From an uncultured Marinilabiliaceae bacterium (lineage in GTDB: Bacteria > Bacteroidota > Bacteroidia > Bacteroidales > Marinilabiliaceae), in assembly GCA_905235955.1 (NCBI GenBank), contig CAJONN010000027.1, positions 1-13,680 of the forward strand: a stretch of DNA of 13,680 bases, given 5' to 3'. A program made the position numbers and the translations under genes. Numbering within the stretch: position 1 is the first letter of the stretch; each line of letters starts with the position of its first letter. This document shows positions 7,033-13,543 of the stretch, piece after piece. Below the pieces are notes generated by a model that saw nothing but the letters and a program-made list of their open reading frames with translations, searched no databases and was not told the DNA's origin.

Positions 7033-8528
7033 TATATGTTTTTCAAATCGGTTACTATTGTTTCCATTCCTAATATTTCAGCACATGTAAACATTGCAGT
7101 CATCGATGTGCCCAAAATACCATGTAGATTCAAACTTTGTCCCGTCAGAAACAGATTGGCAACTGGTGTGCGTGGTGTCAAAATGGTATACATAAGCTGA
7201 TTGTAATCCTTTCTGATGCCATACGCCGCCCCATCTTTTGTGCCAATATAGTCACTATAAGTAAGAGGAGTGCTTGTATATATTGCACTTACGGCATCTG
7301 ACAAGCCACTAATATATTTTGAAGCCATCTCCAAACACTTTTGCGCTACGTTCTGTTTCATCTGTTCGTAGTCCGCGCCTCGGTATCCAATTTTCGTGCC
7401 AAACCACTTCTCTACCTCACTCCATTGCATTGGTGTCAAAATATCCAAATGGTCAACATATTCGTTTGTAGCATCTTCGGGCGGATTCATACTTATCAAT
7501 ATCTCTTTCACTTCACCCTCCGATGGACGTTGCTCTATGTGCCACAAGTTTGACTCTGAATAGGCAAAAATATTATGACTAATATATTTTATTGTATTGG
7601 GTTTGAGCAAAATATGCGTAGTAAACATACCAAACGTATTTTCCAAATTATTTATACGCTTGCGATAGATATTGCGCACCAAACCGCTTTCGGCCAACAA
7701 ATTTATTGTTGTTGCTGGATGTAAATCAGATATAAAAATGTCAGCTTCAACGTGCTCAGAGCCATTCACTACAACAGCTCCAACCTTGCCATCAACTGCG
7801 CTAACGCCCGTAACCTCTGCATTTCTGCGCACAACTCCGCCATTAGCCTCTATCTGCATGCGCAGCTGCTCAGCTATCTGCATACCACCATTTCGGAGTC
7901 GATAAGCTCCTTGCAAAAAGCTACAATTGATTTGAGCAAATGTGTAGAGTGGCAATTTATTGGCATTGAGTTCCATCTTGATCGACGGACCAGATATGAC
8001 ATCAATAATGTCATTATCAGAAAATATTTTTTGCAAATAATCGTAAGCCGACTGGGCAAAAAGCGACTGCGTATAAAATTCATCTACCGAACGTGGCTCA
8101 AAACTTTTATCTGTGTTGTCGCCCACTTTTTTTAGTAAGTCTACCCATTCATTGATGCCATCTTTCTGATGCGGAAAATATTGCAAAAGTGCCTGCTTGT
8201 AGTTATCGTAACCTTGCGGAAGCGAATATCGGCGGCTACCTATTACCACTTCGTCAAAACATTGCTCCCCCATCTTCACCCAAGGCAAATTCATCAGCCC
8301 AAAATACGAAAACAATTTGTAGAGCATCTGCCCTTTATCTAATCCGCCAACATAATGAAACCCAGTGTCGAGACAATGACCTTTACGCCTAAATGTTTGC
8401 AAACACCCTCCCAAAAGTGCATTTTTCTCAAGCACACATACGCGCTTACCATGTTTTGAGAGCGACAATGCGCACTCCAAACCACCCAAACCGGCTCCGA
8501 TAACAACTACATCAAACTTCTCTGACAT
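7032..8528 (-). CDS. FAD-dependent oxidoreductase, CrtI/phytoene desaturase-like (carotenoid isomerase/retinol saturase type)
   Basis: From the ATG at 8528 the protein has 498 residues. An in-frame GTG at 8555 would lengthen it by nine and overlap the upstream gene by 13 bp; the ATG, 14 bp after that gene's stop, puts the FAD-binding strand at the usual distance from the N-terminus. The dinucleotide fold is clear: VVVIGAGLGGLECALSLSKHG (GxGxxG at 11-16), Glu34 at the end of strand 2 and the ALLGGCLQTF loop. The family's C-terminal FAD motif is also present (NLFLTGQSLNLHGILGT, near residue 460). Relatives desaturate, saturate or isomerise polyenes. In a ketosynthase/ACP/MMPL setting the substrate is more likely a polyene or acyl chain than phytoene, since no phytoene synthase is present. 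Its TAA overlaps the lolA-like ATG. The family is confident; the reaction is not. Confidence 0.88.
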   Translation of the reverse strand: MSEKFDVVVIGAGLGGLECALSLSKHGKRVCVLEKNALLGGCLQTFRRKGHCLDTGFHYVGGLDKGQMLYKLFSYFGLMNLPWVKMGEQCFDEVVIGSRRYSLPQGYDNYKQALLQYFPHQKDGINEWVDLLKKVGDNTDKSFEPRSVDEFYTQSLFAQSAYDYLQKIFSDNDIIDVISGPSIKMELNANKLPLYTFAQINCSFLQGAYRLRNGGMQIAEQLRMQIEANGGVVRRNAEVTGVSAVDGKVGAVVVNGSEHVEADIFISDLHPATTINLLAESGLVRNIYRKRINNLENTFGMFTTHILLKPNTIKYISHNIFAYSESNLWHIEQRPSEGEVKEILISMNPPEDATNEYVDHLDILTPMQWSEVEKWFGTKIGYRGADYEQMKQNVAQKCLEMASKYISGLSDAVSAIYTSTPLTYSDYIGTKDGAAYGIRKDYNQLMYTILTPRTPVANLFLTGQSLNLHGILGTSMTAMFTCAEILGMETIVTDLKNI

Positions 8529-8542
8529 GCTATATTCAGTGT

Positions 8543-11026
8543 CTATTTCAGCCACTTGGCATTTATTTTATACTTCAACATCAATTTTACAATAATACGG
8601 AACAAAAACGGCTGCAATGTATAAGCCAACGCTACTGCCGAACTCATACCTATAATAGTAGCTATGCCTATCGACTTGAGAGCTGGATGTGTGGCCAATA
8701 TGAGCGAACCTGTTGTTATCATCAGCACTACAGCCGAGAAGAAGATGGCCGTTTTGTGATAGATAAGTAGCTTCGGATCTACTTCTGAACGCGCTTTTGA
8801 TAGCAATCCTTCCATCACAAATATACTATAATCTACACCTATACCAAATATAAACGTAGATATTACTATATTGATCAGATTGAATTTCAGATCAAAGATA
8901 CCCATAAATCCGAGAACTATAAACCAACTTAGTGTCATTGGCAAAAATGCTAATACTGAGAGAGTTACATTTCTAAACGACAGCAATAGTACTATAAACA
9001 CAAATGCCATTGAGATGTTGAGAGCTATATTGAAGTCGTTGTTGACTGTCAGCACCATTTCGTTGGCATAAAACATTGGATCGACCACCACAACATCTGG
9101 TATTGAAATCACTTCGTTTCCGATGCTAAACTTATCTTCAGGACGCAACTGCACCGATGTGAATACCATGTAAACACTATCAGTATACTCTATCATATTT
9201 GCCAACAATCCGTCGGGCAAAATATCGGCTTCAAACAAGTTATTAGTCTCATAATCAGCCGTAAGCAACTCTTCGAATGGAGCAAAATAGCTAGCATTGA
9301 TGCCATATTTAGCACCCGCACTCTTTACATCGCTAAGCACTTTTTCTACCTTTTCACTTGTCCAATAAGCTTGCCAAGTTTCAATATTTGCCTCTTGCTC
9401 AGCAGTAGTCAGGAAGAGATCTGAAGAGTTTGAAAAACCATGTATCAGACCATTTTTCTTTAGGCTATCAAGCTTTGCAACTATCTTTCTGCTTGTCATC
9501 AATGCCGAATCTAAATCGTACGATGATGCTGCATAATATGTTGTGGTATAGCCATTTTGCGTTTTGTCAGCATATCGGTTGAGAGATTGCAACACCTTGG
9601 GGGCAGTATAGCCAATATGCGACAAATCAGAATCAAATGTAACAAACCTTTGCGCATAGAAGCTACCACAGCAAACCAAAATGATAATAACCATCAGCCA
9701 CGCATGACGCTCAAACGGATGTGCGTTGAAACGCTCCAAGAAACGAAATGCCTTCTTCGACTTGCGATTGCGCACCGGATTGAAGAAGTGCGGAAGGAAT
9801 ATGAGACTAAAAAATGTTGTTCCAACAAGTGCAAACGAAGCAAACAAGCCAAAGTCGTTGAGCAAATCAGACTGCGTAAAGAGCAAGCCCAAAAACGAAC
9901 CTATGGTAGTAAGACAGCCCAAAAATACAGGCTTAGCTTGGTCGCGCAATACATGCTCTGGCTTGCTCACATACTTATAGTGAGTTATTACATGCAAGCA
10001 ATAGCTCAGCGCCACACCCAACACAATAGCTCCAATGCCAAGTGCCAAAAGCGACATTGTACCCTTGATGATATACATCATTGTAAGAGCAAAAAATGCT
10101 CCGTAAACAACTGGTCCGAGTATCATAGGTAGCGTCGACCAATTTTTGAAGCAGAGCATAATAATAACACATATCAGCGCAAGAGAGAATGCCAAGGTAA
10201 GAGCCAAATCTTTCTTTATCTGACGCGAATTGTATACACTCTGAATTGGCGAGCCATGATAGTATATGCGAATGCCTTCATGTTCGGCCTCTATATATGC
10301 TATTTTTTCTTCGAGCAAAGAAACCAATTTTTGTCCGCTCTTTGAGTCGAACGACTGAAAATTGGGCGATATATATGCCAAAGCCTCAGTAGTATCTGGG
10401 GTGAATAGATGTCCATCATAAAGTGCATGACTGCCCCCCATACTCTCTTTCACTTTGTTCATTTTGCTCAGCAAAACATTGCGCAAACCAATAGGGTCAG
10501 AAGCTATGAAACCTTTCATTGCCATACCCTCCGACGAGGTCAGCGTTTCGTAGTTGGCAGCCATTGCTGTAGCTATTTTGCTTTCGTCGAGCAACGAGTC
10601 GATGATAGAATAAGAGTCAGATCCAACAAATAGTGGAAAGTTGTCGCTCAAATATGTAACGGCATCAACAAGCATATCTTCGTCGAGCTTGTAGAAAACA
10701 TCAGCGATATATTTATTAGTTGAATCTGCCTCAAGAATTGCATCAACAAATTCGTCAACAATCTCAACAAGTTCGTCAGGGTCAGCTTCAGAAGAATCAT
10801 CGCTATTAGCTATTTGAATAAAAATTTTGTCTTTTACGCGCAGACTTGAAAAAGCAAGTTTTTCGTTGCCATTGTTGGTTGATGGCAACAACGATGAAAT
10901 GTCTTCATCATACGAGAGCTGCAAACCAACAGCCACAAATAGCAATGAACTGATAACAAGCATTGCTATTCGTATGAATTTATGAACAGATAAATATCTG
11001 TAAGCTCTTAAAACTAATTCCGTCAT
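8543..11026 (-). CDS. MMPL/RND-superfamily lipid exporter
   Basis: This is an 827-residue inner-membrane transporter with the two-fold RND layout. TM1 is at about 17-37, followed by a periplasmic loop (38-275). A bundle of five helices follows (275-415), then TM7 (about 441-458), a second periplasmic loop (459-655) and a last helix bundle (656-815). The motif GIGVDYSIFVMEG (728-740) in the second bundle is characteristic of MMPL proteins; its degenerate counterpart in the first half is LGVALSYCLHVITHY (336-350). The protein ends in a basic tail. MMPL proteins of aryl polyene and related clusters move acyl products out of the inner membrane using proton motive force. The gene is the first of a tight three-gene unit with the flavoprotein and LolA-like genes. 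It is separated from the ACP gene by 300 bp, which is unusual for this otherwise packed locus. Confidence 0.92.
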   Translation of the reverse strand: MTELVLRAYRYLSVHKFIRIAMLVISSLLFVAVGLQLSYDEDISSLLPSTNNGNEKLAFSSLRVKDKIFIQIANSDDSSEADPDELVEIVDEFVDAILEADSTNKYIADVFYKLDEDMLVDAVTYLSDNFPLFVGSDSYSIIDSLLDESKIATAMAANYETLTSSEGMAMKGFIASDPIGLRNVLLSKMNKVKESMGGSHALYDGHLFTPDTTEALAYISPNFQSFDSKSGQKLVSLLEEKIAYIEAEHEGIRIYYHGSPIQSVYNSRQIKKDLALTLAFSLALICVIIMLCFKNWSTLPMILGPVVYGAFFALTMMYIIKGTMSLLALGIGAIVLGVALSYCLHVITHYKYVSKPEHVLRDQAKPVFLGCLTTIGSFLGLLFTQSDLLNDFGLFASFALVGTTFFSLIFLPHFFNPVRNRKSKKAFRFLERFNAHPFERHAWLMVIIILVCCGSFYAQRFVTFDSDLSHIGYTAPKVLQSLNRYADKTQNGYTTTYYAASSYDLDSALMTSRKIVAKLDSLKKNGLIHGFSNSSDLFLTTAEQEANIETWQAYWTSEKVEKVLSDVKSAGAKYGINASYFAPFEELLTADYETNNLFEADILPDGLLANMIEYTDSVYMVFTSVQLRPEDKFSIGNEVISIPDVVVVDPMFYANEMVLTVNNDFNIALNISMAFVFIVLLLSFRNVTLSVLAFLPMTLSWFIVLGFMGIFDLKFNLINIVISTFIFGIGVDYSIFVMEGLLSKARSEVDPKLLIYHKTAIFFSAVVLMITTGSLILATHPALKSIGIATIIGMSSAVALAYTLQPFLFRIIVKLMLKYKINAKWLK

Positions 11027-11071
11027 TTTCTAATCTAACAAATTACCAAAATATCCACTTTCACACACAAT

Positions 11072-11113
11072 AATAAAACCGATGCTGACAAGCTAAAAGC
11101 TAACCAACATCGG
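11072..11113 (-). terminator. Rho-independent-type terminator between ACP and exporter genes
   Basis: Read leftward, CCGATGTTGG (11113-11104) pairs with TCAGCATCGG (11088-11079) over ten positions, two of them G-U pairs that form only in RNA of this strand. An inner AGCT-TTT-AGCT can also pair. The stem is followed directly by TTTTATTA. This is a good intrinsic-terminator structure pointing along the biosynthetic genes. It would end or attenuate the ketosynthase-ACP transcript 50 bp before the exporter start. Confidence 0.65.
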
Positions 11114-11118
11114 ATGTA

Positions 11119-11262
11119 TCAAATAACTATCGAATAATCTAAAATCCTAAATATCAGAATATTACTTTTCACATCATCATCATCAACAAACTCAGATGTA
11201 AGAATATGATGATACAATAGTTTTCCAATATTTACTTCTTCATATATTTTTCGAATATCCAT
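11119..11262 (-). CDS. Possible 47-residue small protein upstream of the exporter
   Basis: A short ORF fills the middle of the 300-bp gap between the ACP and exporter genes. It begins MDIRKIYEEVNIGKLLYHHI, contains the acidic run DDDD and ends ILDYSIVI. The frame is also open nine sense codons above the ATG, back to a GTG start candidate. Its TGA lies five bases before the terminator stem, which is where the last gene of a transcript would end. There is no visible signal peptide, membrane helix or family resemblance. In DNA this AT-rich a 47-codon frame can arise by chance, so this is a weak call. Confidence 0.22.
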   Translation of the reverse strand: MDIRKIYEEVNIGKLLYHHILTSEFVDDDDVKSNILIFRILDYSIVI

Positions 11263-11326
11263 CGATAGTTCATTTCGAACATATCTCACTTTGTGGCAAG
11301 ATTATACTCGTCTTTTTTTGTGGTAA

Positions 11327-11572
11327 TTACTTAGACATTCTAGCACCAATGAATTCGTAGAGGTCAGCAAATGTCTTGATTGAAGGGAGCTCTGAATTTT
11401 GAATTTTAACACTGAATGTGCTTTCAATCAATGCAACCATGTCAACAAGGCTAAGGCTGTCGAGCTGAAGTGTATCTTTGATGTTAGAGTCAGGAGTGAT
11501 ATCGCTAACTTCTACTTCGAATTCGTCGGCGAGGACCTCGTTTATCTGATCAATTAATTCTTGCTTTTCCAT
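11327..11572 (-). CDS. Acyl carrier protein
   Basis: This is an 81-residue acidic four-helix carrier protein. Ser39 in the motif LQLDSLSLVDMV is the 4'-phosphopantetheine attachment site. The N-terminal helix (MEKQELIDQINEVLADEFEV) and the loop with ITPDSNIKDT are typical. The DSLSLVDM motif, with Ser after the DSL, differs from the DSLDTVEL form of housekeeping FabD/FabF partners, which suits a dedicated carrier of a specialised pathway. It follows the ketosynthase by 30 bp and is probably its partner. The start codon has an A-rich upstream region and no Shine-Dalgarno sequence. Confidence 0.93.
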   Translation of the reverse strand: MEKQELIDQINEVLADEFEVEVSDITPDSNIKDTLQLDSLSLVDMVALIESTFSVKIQNSELPSIKTFADLYEFIGARMSK

Positions 11573-11602
11573 TTGTATCTTATTGAAGTTTATGAATTTG
11601 TT

Positions 11603-12823
11603 TTAAAGATTTTTTACTATAAGTGTTGAGTTTGTTCCACCAAAACCAAATGAGTTTGATAGGAATGTATCGAAGTGAGCCGATATTCTCTCACCCGGTA
11701 TATTGAGTTTGGCTGAGTCTTCGTCAGGGTTTTCAAAGTTGAGGTTGGCTGCTATGAAGTCGTTTTTCATCATAAGCATTGAGTATATCACCTCGCTAGC
11801 ACCTGCCATCCACATTTCATGTCCGGTTTGTCCTTTGGTAGAGGTAACAGGCACTTTCACATCGCCAAAGACGTTGTAGATGGCTTTAGCTTCGTTGGTG
11901 TCGCCTACATGTGTAGATGTTGCATGTGCATTGATGTAGCCAATATCTTTGATGCCCATACCTGCTTGCGATAAGCACATTTTGAGTGAGTTTGCAGGTC
12001 CGTCAACGTTAGGCGATGATATATGGTCGCCATTTGACGAGAATCCATAACCCACTATTTCGCCCAAGATTGGTGCGCCACGACGTTTTGCGTGTTCGTA
12101 CTCTTCTATGATAACTGTTGCAGCTCCACCACCCGGAACAAGACCATCGCGGTCGCGGTCGAACGGACGGCTGGCTTTAGTTGGTTCACTTTCGCGAGCT
12201 GAGAAGGCTGAGATACCATCGAATGAGCCTATTGAGAATGGGTTGACCTCTTGTGCGCCACCGCAGACGATAACGTCTTGCAATCCCCACTTGATGAGCA
12301 ATGAACCCAAGCCTATGGCATGCGAACCTGAGGCACAAGCTGCTGATACGGTCATGTTGATGCCACGCAATTTGAACAATGTACCAAGGTTCATTGTTAC
12401 GGTAGAGTTCATCGACTGGAATATTGCGCCTGATCCTACGAGTGTAGTATCTTTCTTTTCGCGCATTGTATCAACGCTCTTGACTACTGCATCGGCACTA
12501 CTATCGTTGCCATACAACAGACCTACTGTATGTTTTTCAAGATAATCAAGATCTAAATTTGCATAATCTAAGGCATCTTTGGTTGCAACGTAGGCATATT
12601 TACACTCTTCAGCCATATATACACGCTGATTTCTTGAAAGAATGCCTTTCAGATTGGGCTCTTCAAGTTTGGCTGTAAGTGCAGAGCGGAATCCCATCTC
12701 TTTACGCACGGGATCGAATACGATGCCTGACTTTCCGGTATAGAGAGAGTTTTTAACCTCTTCAAGCGACTTTCCTAGGCACGAATAGATGCCCATTCCT
12801 GTTATAACAACCCGTCTTTCCAT
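11603..12823 (-). CDS. Beta-ketoacyl-ACP synthase (FabF/FabB-like ketosynthase)
   Basis: This is a 406-residue condensing enzyme of normal family length. The catalytic triad is complete: Cys163 in SAACASGSHAIG, His300 in INAHATSTHVGDTNEAKAI and His335 in STKGQTGHEMWMAGASE, with Lys330 before it. The Gly-rich C-terminus SNSFGFGGTNSTLIV is present. Cys163 means it is an active synthase and not a chain-length-factor partner. It catalyses decarboxylative condensation of malonyl-ACP with an acyl-ACP primer. A single ketosynthase next to an ACP, an MMPL exporter and a LolA homologue points to an aryl polyene/flexirubin-like or specialised fatty-acid product and not to housekeeping FabF. It is the first gene of the leftward set, behind a promoter with a good -7 element. 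Confidence 0.93.
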   Translation of the reverse strand: MERRVVITGMGIYSCLGKSLEEVKNSLYTGKSGIVFDPVRKEMGFRSALTAKLEEPNLKGILSRNQRVYMAEECKYAYVATKDALDYANLDLDYLEKHTVGLLYGNDSSADAVVKSVDTMREKKDTTLVGSGAIFQSMNSTVTMNLGTLFKLRGINMTVSAACASGSHAIGLGSLLIKWGLQDVIVCGGAQEVNPFSIGSFDGISAFSARESEPTKASRPFDRDRDGLVPGGGAATVIIEEYEHAKRRGAPILGEIVGYGFSSNGDHISSPNVDGPANSLKMCLSQAGMGIKDIGYINAHATSTHVGDTNEAKAIYNVFGDVKVPVTSTKGQTGHEMWMAGASEVIYSMLMMKNDFIAANLNFENPDEDSAKLNIPGERISAHFDTFLSNSFGFGGTNSTLIVKNL

Positions 12824-12874
12824 GTAAGTTTTACAATAATATCTTTCTGTTTCTTATTTCAAAATCCGTTTTTA

Positions 12875-12886
12875 CACCTTAAGGTG
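12875..12886. promoter_or_regulatory. 12-bp perfect palindrome in the ketosynthase leader
   Basis: CACCTTAAGGTG is a perfect palindrome 52 bp upstream of the ketosynthase start and about 22 bp downstream of its -7 element, so it falls inside the expected 5' leader. It is a candidate operator for a dimeric repressor. A second small dyad, CAAC-AATC-GTTG (12895-12906), sits beside the -7 element. Confidence 0.35.
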
Positions 12887-12907
12887 CACGATTTCAACAA
12901 TCGTTGG

Positions 12908-12945
12908 CAAAGATACAATGTTTAGTTGAAATTTTTAGTTCAACT
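12908..12945 (-). promoter_or_regulatory. Promoter of the ketosynthase-ACP genes with overlapping dyad
   Basis: TATCTTTG (12915-12908, leftward) is an exact match to the Bacteroidota -7 element TAnnTTTG and leaves a leader of about 75-80 bases. There is no TTTG at the -33 distance. That position is covered by a 7-bp perfect inverted repeat, AGTTGAA-N8-TTCAACT (12924-12930 and 12939-12945), and TTTAGTT also recurs directly 13 bp apart. A weak -33 overlapped by a dyad suggests a promoter needing an activator or blocked by a repressor. Confidence 0.5.
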
Positions 12946-13004
12946 TTTCAATTTATTCTCTCCAAATACTCCAAAAGTATCAACAATAGGTATTTATACT
13001 ACTA

Positions 13005-13388
13005 TCAACCTATGTATTTTTTGATTAGTTCTTTCAGATTTTTGGCGTTGATTGGTTTTGCCACAAAATCGTTACAACCGCTTTCGAGGGTTTTATTTTT
13101 ATCGCTTTCAAAAGCAAAAGCTGTAAGTGCTATTATTGGTGTTATTTTATCTTTCTCACGTATTCTACTTGTTACTGTAATGCCACCCAAACGGGGCATT
13201 CTGACATCCATTAGTATAAGGTCAGGCTTGACCGATTCGTACATTTCCAATGCTTCTACGCCGTCGTGAGCCCACTGCAAATCGTATTCGTTTTTTAGAA
13301 TGAACGATACCAACATATAGTTGCTTTCTGTATCTTCGGCTACCAAAATTTTTTTTCGGCTGCTATTTATACTATTTGCTTGTTCCAT
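13005..13388 (-). CDS. Single-domain response regulator (CheY-like receiver)
   Basis: This 127-residue protein consists of one receiver domain and nothing else. The acidic pair Glu18-Asp19 (ILVAEDTESN), the phosphoacceptor Asp61 (LILMDVRMPRLGG), Thr89 (IIALTAFAF) and the Lys111-Pro112 turn (FVAKPINAKNLKELI) are all present, so it should accept a phosphate and switch. It has no DNA-binding or enzymatic output domain and must act through a protein partner. The sequence resembles receiver domains at the C-terminus of hybrid histidine kinases. No histidine kinase is encoded in the window. It lies upstream of the ketosynthase on the same strand, but a 181-bp gap containing a separate promoter argues against a simple operon. 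Confidence 0.93.
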   Translation of the reverse strand: MEQANSINSSRKKILVAEDTESNYMLVSFILKNEYDLQWAHDGVEALEMYESVKPDLILMDVRMPRLGGITVTSRIREKDKITPIIALTAFAFESDKNKTLESGCNDFVAKPINAKNLKELIKKYIG

Positions 13389-13412
13389 TATACTTGGTTT
13401 TTAGTTTCTGAA

Positions 13413-13525
13413 TTATTTCAAAACAAATATTTGAAATAACTACGTATGCAGATAATATATGTTTATAGGTATGTTTTATTTTTATTCTGTTTTTTCAACA
13501 TATATTACTCAATAACATACCTATA
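13413..13525 (-). promoter_or_regulatory. Structured 5' leader of the response regulator gene
   Basis: Three perfect inverted repeats lie between the promoter and the start codon. TTATTTCAAA (13413-13422) pairs with TTTGAAATAA (13430-13439), a 10-bp stem with a 7-base loop, 25 bp before the ATG. AATATATGTT (13454-13463) pairs with AACATATATT (13497-13506). TATAGGTATGTT (13464-13475) pairs with AACATACCTATA (13514-13525). The last two are interleaved, as in a pseudoknot, or can be read as two TATGTT and two AACATA half-sites for a protein. The function is unknown and no known riboswitch was recognised. Confidence 0.4.
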
Positions 13526-13535
13526 CACATCTTTG

Positions 13536-13543
13536 CAAAGATA
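13536..13543 (-). promoter_or_regulatory. -7 element of the response regulator promoter
   Basis: TATCTTTG, read leftward, is an exact TAnnTTTG match. At a 20-base spacing lies TTAC (13567-13564), a weak -33. The element is the right half of a 14-bp perfect palindrome, ATCTTTGCAAAGAT (13529-13542), so a one-mismatch -7 (CATCTTTG) also faces right. The leader to the ATG at 13388 would be about 140 bases. Confidence 0.45.

Noticed and set aside
8529..8555. GTG start of the FAD oxidoreductase at 8555
   Set aside because: It adds nine polar residues ahead of the FAD-binding strand and overlaps the exporter gene; the ATG at 8528 fits the family better.
9557..10132. 191-codon rightward ORF opposite the MMPL gene
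   Set aside because: Highly basic, Lys/Cys-rich shadow antisense to the exporter's membrane segments, with no family resemblance.
11171..11183. ATC triplet run resembling a microsatellite
   Set aside because: Only about four units, explained by the DDDD codons of the small ORF or by base composition; no larger tandem repeat is present.
12108..12545. 145-codon rightward ORF opposite the ketosynthase
   Set aside because: Antisense to the catalytic Cys region of the ketosynthase; no motif of its own.
12904..13269. 121-codon rightward ORF covering the ketosynthase promoter and response regulator
   Set aside because: Mostly antisense to the receiver domain, whose phosphoacceptor motifs are clear; its start lies on the reverse of the -7 element.
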